Shown here piece by piece: positions 7,563-14,952 of a DNA stretch of 20,128 nt. The DNA is from JANYCG01 sp031428695 (GTDB lineage: Bacteria; Pseudomonadota; Gammaproteobacteria; Burkholderiales; Burkholderiaceae_C): positions 1-20,128 of the forward strand of contig JANOYE010000098.1 of assembly GCA_031428695.1 (NCBI GenBank), in the 5' to 3' direction. The translations under genes and the position numbers were made by a program. Below the pieces are notes generated by a model that did no database searches, was not told where the DNA came from, and saw only the letters and a program-made list of their open reading frames with translations. Within the stretch, counting starts at the first letter, position 1; each line of letters opens with the position of its first letter.

Positions 7563-8492
7563 ATGAAAATCCGCGAATTGGCCAGTGGCCTGATGTTTCC
7601 CGAAGGCCCGGTGGCGATGGAGGATGGCTCCGTCATCTTCGTCGAGATTGGCCGGCGCACCTTGATGCGTGTCACGCCAGACGGCAAAAAAACCACCCTC
7701 GCGGACATGGGCGGCGGCCCCAACGGCGCGGCCATCGGCCCGGACGGCGCGGTCTACGTCTGCAACAACGGCGGTTTCAATTTCGCCACCATGCCAGGCG
7801 GCTTTTACCTGCCAACAGGCCAGGCCGACGACTACTCGGGCGGCCGCATTGAACGCGTGAACCTCAACACCGGGAAGATCGAACGTTTGTTGGACACCGT
7901 AGAAGGTTACGGCCTGCGCGGCCCGAATGATCTGGTGTTTGACGCGCATGGCGGCCTGTATTTCACCGACCTGGGCAAGGCCCGCCCGACCGAGATGGAT
8001 CGCGGCGGCGTGTTCTACGCCGCGCCAGGATTCGCTTCCAGCCGCACCATCGCGCGCCCGGCGTTGACTGCCAATGGCGTGGCGCTGTCACCTGATGGCA
8101 ACACGCTGTATTACGCCGAGACCGAAGCGGCGCGCCTGTGGGCCTTTGACATTACCGGGCCCGGCCAGGTGCGCAAAGAGCCGTGGCCTTCGCCGCAGGG
8201 CGCGCGCATGTTGGTGGCAGCGCCGGGCGGGCACTTCCAGCGTTTTGACTCGATTGCCGTGGACGCGTTGGGCAATGTCTGCGTGGCAACCCTGGGGCAT
8301 GGCGGCATCACGGTGGTCTCGCCCGATGGCCGCTTGTGCACACACATGCCCATGCCCGAGCGCCACGTGACGAACATTTGTTTTGGCGGCAAAGACATGC
8401 GCACGGCGTTCATCACACTCTCGGGCACGGGCCGCTTGATTGCGGTGGACGACTGGCCGATTCCCGGCTTGCGCCTCAATTACAACGCCTGA
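7563..8492 (+). CDS. SMP-30/gluconolactonase/LRE family lactonase
   Basis: 309-residue six-bladed beta-propeller of the SMP-30/gluconolactonase group, which opens sugar or aromatic lactones using one divalent metal. Residues in the expected metal positions are E14 (FPEGP), N171 (TANGVALSPDG) and D229 (FDSIAVD); N122 in GPNDLVFD fits the substrate-side asparagine. The start ATG has a clear AGGAG four bases upstream (7554-7558). The upstream open frame belongs to the antisense of the oxidoreductase gene. There is no signal peptide, so it is probably cytosolic. The CoA-transferase-like gene follows after 16 bases and is likely co-transcribed. The lactone substrate cannot be named. Confidence 0.92.
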   Translation: MKIRELASGLMFPEGPVAMEDGSVIFVEIGRRTLMRVTPDGKKTTLADMGGGPNGAAIGPDGAVYVCNNGGFNFATMPGGFYLPTGQADDYSGGRIERVNLNTGKIERLLDTVEGYGLRGPNDLVFDAHGGLYFTDLGKARPTEMDRGGVFYAAPGFASSRTIARPALTANGVALSPDGNTLYYAETEAARLWAFDITGPGQVRKEPWPSPQGARMLVAAPGGHFQRFDSIAVDALGNVCVATLGHGGITVVSPDGRLCTHMPMPERHVTNICFGGKDMRTAFITLSGTGRLIAVDDWPIPGLRLNYNA

Positions 8493-8495
8493 CAC

Positions 8496-8504
8496 AAAGG
8501 AGAG
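8496..8504 (+). promoter_or_regulatory. Ribosome-binding site that fixes a TTG start
   Basis: AAAGGAGAG lies four bases before TTG 8509. It is the strongest Shine-Dalgarno match in this part of the window, and it places the CoA-transferase start at TTG rather than at the ATG at 8440, which lies inside the preceding gene. Confidence 0.75.
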
Positions 8505-8508
8505 CGGT

Positions 8509-9888
8509 TTGACCCCACAGGCTGCACTGGAGAACATTTGGCAACTGGGCGGCCTGTCCGCCGAGGCGCTGGCGTGTGCCACATTGACCGGGGTTGACCC
8601 TGTCATGCCGTCGTCATTCGCTGTCGGCATGGCCGCTCAGACCGGCATTGCGGCGGCGGCGCTGGCCGCTTGCGAAGTGGGCCATGTGCGGGGCCAGCCG
8701 CGCCAGAATGTTTCCGTGGACATGGCCCACGCCGCCCTTGAATGCACCAACTGGTTCAGCGTGGACGGCCGCGTGCCCGAAGTCTGGGACAAGTTTTCTG
8801 GACTCTATGCCTGCCGCGATGGCTGGGTGCGCGTACACGCCAATTTCCGCCACCACCGAGACGGCGCCCTGCGTTTGCTGGGCCTGGATCCGGACACCGC
8901 CACGCGCGAACAGGCCGAGGCGCGCATGGCCGATTGGCAGGCGCTGGCGTTTGAGGACGCCGCAGCCAAGGCCGGACTGGTGGTGGCAGCTTTGCGGTCG
9001 TTTGACGAATGGGACGCGCACCCGCAGAGGGCTGCGGCCGCGGCGCAGCCGCTGATGCACATCGAAAAGATTGGCGACGCGCCGCCGCTCAAACTGCCGT
9101 CTGTGCTGGCGGATGAACGCCCATTGGCCCGCCTGCGTGTGCTTGACCTCACGCGCATTCTGGCCGGCCCCGTGTGCGGGCGCGCGCTGGCTGCGTACGG
9201 CGCGGACGTGTTGCTGGTGAATTCCCCGAATCTGCCAAACATCGAGGCGATTGCTGAGACCAGCCGCGGCAAACTCTCCACCCATGTCGATTTGCACACG
9301 CCTGGGGGGCAGGCCACGCTGGACACGCTGGTGGCGCAAGCCCATGTGTTTGTGCAAGGGTACCGCCCAGGTGCGCTGGCGTCGCTGGGGCAAAGCGCTG
9401 CGGAAATTGCCAAAAAACGCCCGGGCATTGTGTGTGTGTCGCTCTCGGCCTACGGCGAGGAGGGCCCCTGGGCCGGCCGGCGTGGATTTGACTCGCTGGT
9501 GCAAACCGCCACGGGCTTTAACGTCGCGGAAATGCAGGCCGCAGGCAGTGCAACGCCCAAACCTCTGCCAATGCAGATCCTCGATTGCGCCACCGGCCAT
9601 TTGATGGCGTTTGGCGCAGCGGCCGCGCTGGTGAAGCAGCAGCAAGAGGGCGGCAGCTGGCACGTGCGCCTGTCGCTGGCCCGGACGGGCCACTGGTTGC
9701 GCCATCTGGGCCGCATCCAGAATGGGTTTGACGTGCGTTTCCCCGGCCGAAAAGGGTTTCTGGAAACCTCGCCCAGCGGTTTTGGGGAGCTCACTGCAAT
9801 CAGGCACGCGGCCAGCTTGTCCCGAACGCCGGCCCTCTATTTGCGGCCTTCGAGCCCGCCTGGCACCCACGCGCCTGCCTGGCCGTAA
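8509..9888 (+). CDS. CoA-transferase III (CaiB/BaiF) family protein with permuted-looking domain order
   Basis: 459-residue protein of the family that moves CoA between carboxylic acids. A full CaiB-like N-terminal Rossmann part starts near residue 208 (LRVLDLTRILAGPVCG, D213) and runs through GYRPGALASLG, CVSLSAYGEEGPW and RRGFDSLVQ to MQILDCATGHL. D359 is in the place of the usual catalytic aspartate. The first 180 residues instead resemble the small C-terminal CaiB domain (VSVDMAH, SGLYACRDGWVRVHANF, then EWDAHPQ). The order is therefore C-domain-like first, Rossmann half second. The C-terminus ends in LETSPSGFGEL and PPGTHAPAW, which looks like an intact family end, so I see no frameshift. 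The acyl substrate is unknown; the partner lactonase just upstream hints at carboxylic-acid catabolism. Confidence 0.87.
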   Translation: MTPQAALENIWQLGGLSAEALACATLTGVDPVMPSSFAVGMAAQTGIAAAALAACEVGHVRGQPRQNVSVDMAHAALECTNWFSVDGRVPEVWDKFSGLYACRDGWVRVHANFRHHRDGALRLLGLDPDTATREQAEARMADWQALAFEDAAAKAGLVVAALRSFDEWDAHPQRAAAAAQPLMHIEKIGDAPPLKLPSVLADERPLARLRVLDLTRILAGPVCGRALAAYGADVLLVNSPNLPNIEAIAETSRGKLSTHVDLHTPGGQATLDTLVAQAHVFVQGYRPGALASLGQSAAEIAKKRPGIVCVSLSAYGEEGPWAGRRGFDSLVQTATGFNVAEMQAAGSATPKPLPMQILDCATGHLMAFGAAAALVKQQQEGGSWHVRLSLARTGHWLRHLGRIQNGFDVRFPGRKGFLETSPSGFGELTAIRHAASLSRTPALYLRPSSPPGTHAPAWP

Positions 9889-9908
9889 GGGAATGCGCCA
9901 GGCCAGGC
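9877..9908. repeat. Inverted repeat after the CoA-transferase gene
   Basis: GCCTGGCC (9877-9884) and GGCCAGGC (9901-9908) are perfect inverted copies with a 16-base spacer. The left arm is within the last codons of the gene. There is no T-tract, so it is at best a weak terminator between the catabolic block and the envelope cassette. Confidence 0.3.
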
Positions 9909-9931
9909 CATAGAATTCGCTGCATCACAAC

Positions 9932-10687
9932 ATGAATTCACTGGCATTCTTCTGTTCCGTCATTTTGGTGGTGTTTCCGGCACTTGCGGAAGTCATGCCC
10001 GGCGCTACGGTGCCCTCGGGCGGGGCCACGACAACGGCACCGAACTGGTCAGCCGCAATCCAGAAATTTGGCAAGGAAAAGCCGGATGTCGCGCAAGAGC
10101 CCGTTGACGCCCGGTTGCTTATCGACCATCTTTCTGACAATGATCCTGTGGTCAAAGGCGCAGCCGCGGCGTCGGCAGCGGCTTTGGCACCAATGGCGGG
10201 CGCTTCAGCCGCAGCCAGAAAACCGGGCGACCCGAAGGGGCCTTTCGCTGGCGCAACGCCTGCCGATGTGGACAAATCCGGTGGCGACGAAGACTGGGCG
10301 ACCAACGTCCGGCACACCCTACGCGATATCGTCAAGCCCTACCAGGAGTTTCTGCCCGGGGCATCGGACGGCTCACCCAAACCCGTCGCAGAAGGCGCAA
10401 CGTCAGGCCAGTTTCAGGGGTCCTACGTATCGGGTGGGCCGGGCTCCCCGCGCAGGATTGAAGAGCGGCGCCGTGTTGAAAAGCTTCAGTCAGAGTACCT
10501 GATCAGCGAGTTGATCGACGAGCTGCTGCCTTGGGCCATCGGGACGGGTGTGGTGGTCGCTCTCGGTTATGGCGTCACGCTGTGGCTGGGGTATGTGAAA
10601 AACAAACCGTCTGTGCCCACCACAAAGTCCAGCCACTCACGCTCCCATTCCCGCTCTGGCAAAAAGCGCCACCGCCGCTTGATTTAA
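9932..10687 (+). CDS. Unrecognised exported, membrane-anchored protein with a basic Ser/His/Arg-rich tail
   Basis: 251 residues; I recognise no family. An N-terminal hydrophobic segment ends in PALA-E, a plausible signal-peptidase I site after residue 19, although the n-region lacks a positive charge. Residues 20-175 are low in complexity and rich in Ala, Gly, Pro and Asp, probably unstructured and periplasmic. A charged helical stretch (RRIEERRRVEKLQSEYLISELIDEL, described here by ends only: about 174-198) leads into one predicted membrane helix (about 199-222). The last 29 residues are strongly basic (SHSRSHSRSGKKRHRR) and should be cytoplasmic by the positive-inside rule. It sits 31 bases before the GT2-GtrA gene on the same strand, so it may be an accessory of the glycan cassette. 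The ATG start lacks a clear ribosome-binding site. Confidence 0.72.
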   Translation: MNSLAFFCSVILVVFPALAEVMPGATVPSGGATTTAPNWSAAIQKFGKEKPDVAQEPVDARLLIDHLSDNDPVVKGAAAASAAALAPMAGASAAARKPGDPKGPFAGATPADVDKSGGDEDWATNVRHTLRDIVKPYQEFLPGASDGSPKPVAEGATSGQFQGSYVSGGPGSPRRIEERRRVEKLQSEYLISELIDELLPWAIGTGVVVALGYGVTLWLGYVKNKPSVPTTKSSHSRSHSRSGKKRHRRLI

Positions 10688-10718
10688 AGACCGGAACCCT
10701 GAATGATCGAAATTGCGC

Positions 10719-11825
10719 ATGATTGAACTGGCCGTGGTCATTCCGACCTTCAATGAAATTGGCAATGTCGAAGAGCTCATAAGCCGCCTGGGCCGCGTCT
10801 TGGCCGGTGTGCAATGGGAGGCGGTGTTTGTTGATGATGACTCCCCCGACGGCACCTCGGCGCGGCTTCTCGCTTTGTCTGCCGCAAACCCGCAAGTGCG
10901 TTGCCTGCGCCGCGTAGGCCGGCGCGGCCTCTCCAGCGCCTGTGTGGAAGGCATGTTGTCCACCGGCGCCGCGCACATCGCTGTGATGGACGCCGATTTG
11001 CAGCACGACGAAACCATCCTGCCGTTGATGCTCAAGGCCCTGCGCGAGGAGCCCTTTGACCTGGTCGTCGGCACACGTTACATGGAAGGTGGCGGCGTCA
11101 GTGAATGGGACGCCTCGCGCCAGAAGATCAGCTCGCTGGCCACCACCTTGAGCCAGCGCATTTTGGGCCTGCAGTTGAACGACCCGATGAGCGGTTTTTT
11201 CATGGTCCGCCGCCAGGCCTTTGAAGGCGCGGTGTATGGGCTCTCCAACATTGGCTTCAAAATATTGGTCGACCTGGTGGTGTCGTCCCCGGCCAAACTG
11301 CGGGTGAAGGAGTTGCCCTACCAGTTCCGCAACCGGCATGCGGGCGACAGCAAGCTCGACAACCGTGTGGCTTGGGACTACTTGATGCTGCTGGCCGACA
11401 AAACCATCGGCCGCTGGGTGCCCACCCGCCTGGTGTCGTTCGCCGCCATCGGCTCCTTTGGCGTGTTGGTGCATCTGGCGGTGTTGCGTGCGGCCTTGGC
11501 TGCTACTGGCGGTGATTTCACCGCCTCGCAGACCATGGCGGTGATGGTGGCCATGGTCGGCAACTTCTTTCTCAACAACGCCCTCACCTACCGCGACCAG
11601 CAGTTGCGCGGCTGGGGTATCTTGCCGGGCCTCATCAAGTTCATGGTGGCATGTTCGATTGGCGCGTTCGCCAATGTCGGCGTGGCCACCTACATCCATG
11701 GGGCCGAGGGCGGCGGCTTCAACTGGGTGTTGTCAGCGCTGGCCGGCATCGTGGTGGGCACGGTGTGGAACTACGGCGCCACTGCCTGGCTGGTGTGGAT
11801 TCGACCGAAGCGCAAAACCTCGTGA
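10719..11825 (+). CDS. GT2 polyprenyl-phosphate glycosyltransferase fused to a GtrA domain
   Basis: 368-residue fusion. Residues 1-225 are a family 2 glycosyltransferase of the dolichyl-phosphate mannose synthase type: VVIPTFNEIGNVEEL, the nucleotide-site DDDSPDGT (39-46), the metal-binding DADLQHD (91-97) and DPMSGFF (155-161). Residues 235-362 form a four-helix GtrA-like domain (helices about 237-260, 270-290, 303-325, 336-360). The first half would load a sugar from a nucleotide sugar onto undecaprenyl phosphate at the cytoplasmic face. GtrA proteins are thought to help flip such lipid-linked sugars. ATG 10719 is preferred over TTG 10713, which adds two residues. The GT39 gene follows after 9 bases, so a shared transcript is very likely. 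The sugar is unknown. Confidence 0.92.
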   Translation: MIELAVVIPTFNEIGNVEELISRLGRVLAGVQWEAVFVDDDSPDGTSARLLALSAANPQVRCLRRVGRRGLSSACVEGMLSTGAAHIAVMDADLQHDETILPLMLKALREEPFDLVVGTRYMEGGGVSEWDASRQKISSLATTLSQRILGLQLNDPMSGFFMVRRQAFEGAVYGLSNIGFKILVDLVVSSPAKLRVKELPYQFRNRHAGDSKLDNRVAWDYLMLLADKTIGRWVPTRLVSFAAIGSFGVLVHLAVLRAALAATGGDFTASQTMAVMVAMVGNFFLNNALTYRDQQLRGWGILPGLIKFMVACSIGAFANVGVATYIHGAEGGGFNWVLSALAGIVVGTVWNYGATAWLVWIRPKRKTS

Positions 11826-11834
11826 TGGGCCGAC

Positions 11835-13484
11835 GTGGTTGCTGAAGCCGCATCCGCTGAACCCAGCTTGCAGCTTGCTCTGCGTGCCGTGTGGCAAGAC
11901 CGCTTTTGCCGCAGCCTGCTGATCGCGGGTGTGGCCTTGCACCTGCTGCTGGCATTCAGCTTTCACCTCTCGCCTGACGAGACCCACTACGCACTGTATT
12001 CGGTCAACCCAGCGTGGAGTTATTTTGACCACCCGCCCATGTCCGGTTGGGTGCAGTGGCCGTTTTCACATTTGCCGCTGGTGGGTGCCAGCGACGTGGC
12101 CATGCGCATCGTGCCGATGCTGTGTTGGCTGCTCGCCGCCTGGCTGTTACCCGCCTTCACCTTCGTGTTGTATGGCGCCACGATGGCACCCACCGCCGCC
12201 GATGTGCCGCTGTTGCGCGGTGCGCTGTTGTTGTTGTGGCTGGCACCCATGGCGCATTTGCTCGGCCTGGCACTGGTGCCCGACACCTTGCTCATGCCGC
12301 TGATGCTTGTAGTGATGTTGCTGACCTGGCGATTGTGTGACCCGGCGCGTGTCCGCCAATGGCAGCGTTGGATGTTGTTGGGCCTCGTGCTGGGCCTAGC
12401 AGGTTTGACCAAATACACGGCAATTTTTATCGGCCTGGGCGCCGCCTTGGCGCTCCTGCTGGCGCATGGCGGGCGGGTGCTGACGCTGCCAGGCGCCTGG
12501 CTGGGCATCGCCGTGGCCGGCTTGATGATTACGCCGGTGATCGCCTGGAACGCCACCCACGAGTGGATTTCGCTGGCCTACCAAAGCGGCCATGCGGCGG
12601 GCTCGCAAGAGTGGCTGCTGCGCCGCGTCGTCGTCTACAAGCTGGTGCAGGTGCTTGGGTATGGGGCTTTGCTGGTGGTGGGTATGGTGGCGTGCATAGG
12701 GATGCGTCGAACCGTCCCTACTGCAACCGCAAGCAGTGCGGCCGCATCGGGCGTTGCGCGTGCGCCGGGTACCTTGTCGCCGCTGGCGCTGTGTTTGTGC
12801 TTCGGTGTGCCGCCCCTGCTGCTGTTGGTGTTTCTTTCGGGGCGTGGCTCCACCCTGCCGCATTGGTCAGTCTCAGCTTGGCTCGCGCTTACGCCTGCGG
12901 CTGCTGCCGGTTGTCTTGCTTTGTGGCAGCAGCGCACACCGGTGGCCAGGCGCTGGCTGGCGGGTTGGGGCGCGTTTCAGGCGCTGTGTGTGGCGGGCCT
13001 GTTGGCGCTGATGGTGGCGAGTGGCTTGCAGCGCGAAGATGGCGACGGGGCCCAAAGTCTGCCGGGCAAAGTTCCCACCTCGGCGTCGTTCAACCCGTTC
13101 ACCGATCTGTATGGCTGGGACGCCGCTGCCGTGCGTGCCCGCACTTTGGCCGAAAATAATGGCAACCCCACACTCGCTGTGATGAACTGGACCCTCGCCA
13201 GCCGAATCGCCTGGTACGCAAAAGCACCGACCAAGGTGGTGCAACGTCACCTTGACCAGTTTGGCTTGTGGTGGGGCGTGTTGCAACCAGGCGAAAACGC
13301 GCTGGTGGTGGACTGGTCGCAAATGAGTTTCGCGCCGCCTGTGGGTGCAAAGGAATTTGAGCGTTGTGATTTGATCGGGCAGCAGCCGGTCATGCGCCTG
13401 GGCCGCCAGGTGGCGCACTTCAATTTCCAGTTATGCAAAAACTGGCAAGGCCCCAAGGAGAACGCGCTTGACCGGCGAAAATAA
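11835..13484 (+). CDS. GT39/ArnT-like membrane glycosyltransferase (PMT_2 type)
   Basis: 549-residue multi-pass inner-membrane protein of the GT-C fold. After the first membrane helix (about 26-44) comes the acidic motif SPDETHY (D48, E49), which in this family binds the lipid-phosphate sugar donor. YFDHPPMSGW (63-72) is the hallmark of the PMT_2/GT39 group. Many hydrophobic helices follow to about residue 400, and a soluble C-terminal domain of about 150 residues fills the rest, as in ArnT-like enzymes. It should transfer a sugar from undecaprenyl phosphate to a periplasmic acceptor such as lipid A, another glycan or a protein. The GTG start at 11835 is the first possible start after an in-frame stop at 11823. 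The end overlaps the next gene by 17 bases. Confidence 0.88.
   Translation: MVAEAASAEPSLQLALRAVWQDRFCRSLLIAGVALHLLLAFSFHLSPDETHYALYSVNPAWSYFDHPPMSGWVQWPFSHLPLVGASDVAMRIVPMLCWLLAAWLLPAFTFVLYGATMAPTAADVPLLRGALLLLWLAPMAHLLGLALVPDTLLMPLMLVVMLLTWRLCDPARVRQWQRWMLLGLVLGLAGLTKYTAIFIGLGAALALLLAHGGRVLTLPGAWLGIAVAGLMITPVIAWNATHEWISLAYQSGHAAGSQEWLLRRVVVYKLVQVLGYGALLVVGMVACIGMRRTVPTATASSAAASGVARAPGTLSPLALCLCFGVPPLLLLVFLSGRGSTLPHWSVSAWLALTPAAAAGCLALWQQRTPVARRWLAGWGAFQALCVAGLLALMVASGLQREDGDGAQSLPGKVPTSASFNPFTDLYGWDAAAVRARTLAENNGNPTLAVMNWTLASRIAWYAKAPTKVVQRHLDQFGLWWGVLQPGENALVVDWSQMSFAPPVGAKEFERCDLIGQQPVMRLGRQVAHFNFQLCKNWQGPKENALDRRK
13455..13460 (+). promoter_or_regulatory. Ribosome-binding site supporting the TTG start of the PAP2 gene
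   Basis: AAGGAG lies seven bases before TTG 13468, inside the end of the GT39 gene. No ATG in the right frame occurs before the first membrane helix of the phosphatase, so this site decides the start. Confidence 0.7.
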
Positions 13485-14469
13485 GCAGGCGTCAAAGGAT
13501 GCTTCAAGGGGGGCTTTAGGGGAAGCTCTAGACCGGCAATCCGGGTTACCAACCGACACCATTGGCCGCGCCGCGTTGACATCTTCTGAAACAAAAACCG
13601 AATTTGCCATTTCAAATTGGGCGCTGGTTGCTCCTGCATTGATAGCGTTTGCAGCGGCATTTTGGTTGCAAGCACAGGCTCCGCAACGCGAACTCTTCCT
13701 CACACTCAACCACTGGGCTGCGCAATTTCCACCCATGCTGTGGGCGCTGTTCACCACGCTGGGCGACGCCAGTGTGTTGTTTTGCCTGTTGTCGCCCCTG
13801 CTGGTGTGGCGGCCTCAGTTGATGTTTGCCGTGTTGGCGGCGGTGCCTTTGGGCGGCTTGTTGTCGGTCTCGCTCAAGGCGGCGTTCCGGGCGCATCGGC
13901 CCGCCACGTTCATCAACCCGGATCACTTCAATGTGATCGGCCCGCTTTTGAACAACGACAGTTTTCCCTCGGGCCACACCATCAGCGCATTTGCCGCCGC
14001 GCTTGCGCTGGCGGCAACACTGCTCGTGCAGGCCCGCACACACCCGGCCGCCAGCGGACGCGTCTGGCGCACTTCCAGCGGCTTGTGCACCCTGGCAGGT
14101 ATGTCGGCAATCGTCGCATTTGCGGTGGTCGTGGGCTTTTCCCGTGTTGCGGTGGGCGCGCATTGGCCTGTGGACGTGTTGGCCGGCGCCGCGTGCGGTT
14201 GGCTCGCCGGCGTGAGTGGCGCGTGGGCGGCGGTGCGGTATCCAAAACTCTGGCAATCGACCATTAGTCGGTTTGTCGTGGGCCAATTGCTTTTGCTGAC
14301 AGCCCTGTGGTTGTCAATGAAAAAACCACAGTACCCACAAGGCGCGCCCGCCGTGTGGCTGGCTGCGGTTTGTGTACTGGTGACGGTGATCTGGCAATTT
14401 TCGGCGATGTACCGTGCCCTTCAAGCTTCCCGCAACAACTCCACCAAAGCGCGCAGCCCGGTGGTGTAA
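13468..14469 (+). CDS. PAP2-family membrane phosphatase
   Basis: 333-residue membrane phosphatase of the PAP2 type. All three catalytic motifs are intact: K137-x6-R144-P145 (KAAFRAHRP), P-S-G-H (167-170) and S225-R226-x5-H232-x3-D236. Hydrophobic segments before, between and after these motifs give about six or seven membrane helices. The first 46 residues are polar and unlike the family, so part of this tail may not matter for function. Translation starts at TTG 13468 inside the GT39 gene (17-base overlap), which suggests coupling. In this setting it may recycle undecaprenyl pyrophosphate/phosphate or remove a phosphate from lipid A; sequence alone does not decide. Its last 49 bases overlap the 3' end of aroQ on the other strand. 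Confidence 0.92.
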   Translation: MTGENKQASKDASRGALGEALDRQSGLPTDTIGRAALTSSETKTEFAISNWALVAPALIAFAAAFWLQAQAPQRELFLTLNHWAAQFPPMLWALFTTLGDASVLFCLLSPLLVWRPQLMFAVLAAVPLGGLLSVSLKAAFRAHRPATFINPDHFNVIGPLLNNDSFPSGHTISAFAAALALAATLLVQARTHPAASGRVWRTSSGLCTLAGMSAIVAFAVVVGFSRVAVGAHWPVDVLAGAACGWLAGVSGAWAAVRYPKLWQSTISRFVVGQLLLLTALWLSMKKPQYPQGAPAVWLAAVCVLVTVIWQFSAMYRALQASRNNSTKARSPVV

Positions 14470-14858
14470 GAGCGCCAACCCAGCCCCTGAATCGTCGCGC
14501 GCGCGGCAGGCGCAATGATCGACTTGTGCCGCCATTCCTCGCGCGCCGCGATGTTCGAGAGGTGAATCTCCAGCACCGGAAACGGCATCGCCTTGATCGC
14601 GTCGTGCAGCGAAATGCCGTGTTGGGTGAGGCCGCCAGGGTTCAACAAAGCGCCTTGCACCGTGTCGATGCGTTCATGCAACTTGTCGATCAGCGCGCCC
14701 TCGTGGTTGGACTGAAAAATCTCAATCTCCACCCCCAGTGAAGTCGCCAGTTCCACCAGCCGTTCATTAATCTGCGGCAATGTTGTCGAGCCGTAAATGT
14801 GTGGCTCGCGCCGACCAAACAAGTTGAGGTTGGGGCCGTGAAGGATGAGGATTTTCAT
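14421..14858 (-). CDS. aroQ: Type II 3-dehydroquinate dehydratase
   Basis: Third step of the shikimate pathway, the dehydration of 3-dehydroquinate to 3-dehydroshikimate, as a cytosolic dodecamer in this family. 145 residues, a normal length. Active-site landmarks are GPNLNLFGRREPHIYG with R17 and the catalytic Y22, QSNHEGALID, NPGGLTQHGISLHDAI (N74) and EIHLSN with the general acid H99, followed by SNIAAREEWRHKS. The start ATG 14858 has an AAGGA site and begins exactly at the family N-terminus (MKILILHGPN). The 3' end runs 49 bases into the convergent PAP2 gene. The gene is divergent from the restriction-modification gene. Confidence 0.95.
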   Translation of the reverse strand: MKILILHGPNLNLFGRREPHIYGSTTLPQINERLVELATSLGVEIEIFQSNHEGALIDKLHERIDTVQGALLNPGGLTQHGISLHDAIKAMPFPVLEIHLSNIAAREEWRHKSIIAPAARATIQGLGWRSYTTGLRALVELLREA

Positions 14859-14895
14859 GGGGCTTCCTTGGAAAAAAGGCTTGGTCAATCGTGTC

Positions 14896-14922
14896 ATGAT
14901 ATGGCTTCACACGTTATTCCAA
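14896..14922 (-). promoter_or_regulatory. aroQ: Possible aroQ promoter
   Basis: On the minus strand TTGGAA (14922-14917) is followed after 15 bases by TATCAT (14901-14896), five of six bases matching the -10 consensus. The spacer is shorter than the ideal 17, so this is only a candidate. Confidence 0.25.
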
Positions 14923-14952
14923 CGCGTCCCCAGGACAGACATCAAATTTTTC

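Noticed and set aside
7503..7949. N-terminal extension of the flavin oxidoreductase
   Set aside because: The extra 149 codons are antisense to the SMP-30 gene, and the family N-terminus begins at MIPFSVLDLSP.
8614..9870. 418-codon minus-strand open frame
   Set aside because: Antisense shadow of the CoA-transferase gene. Its composition is rich in Arg, His and Gln, as expected from reading GC-rich coding DNA backwards.
9722..9888. Frameshift near the end of the CoA-transferase gene
   Set aside because: The terminal residues (LETSPSGFGEL, PPGTHAPAW) look like an intact family C-terminus in one frame.
10575..11699. 374-codon minus-strand open frame
   Set aside because: Antisense to the GT2-GtrA gene, with no motif.
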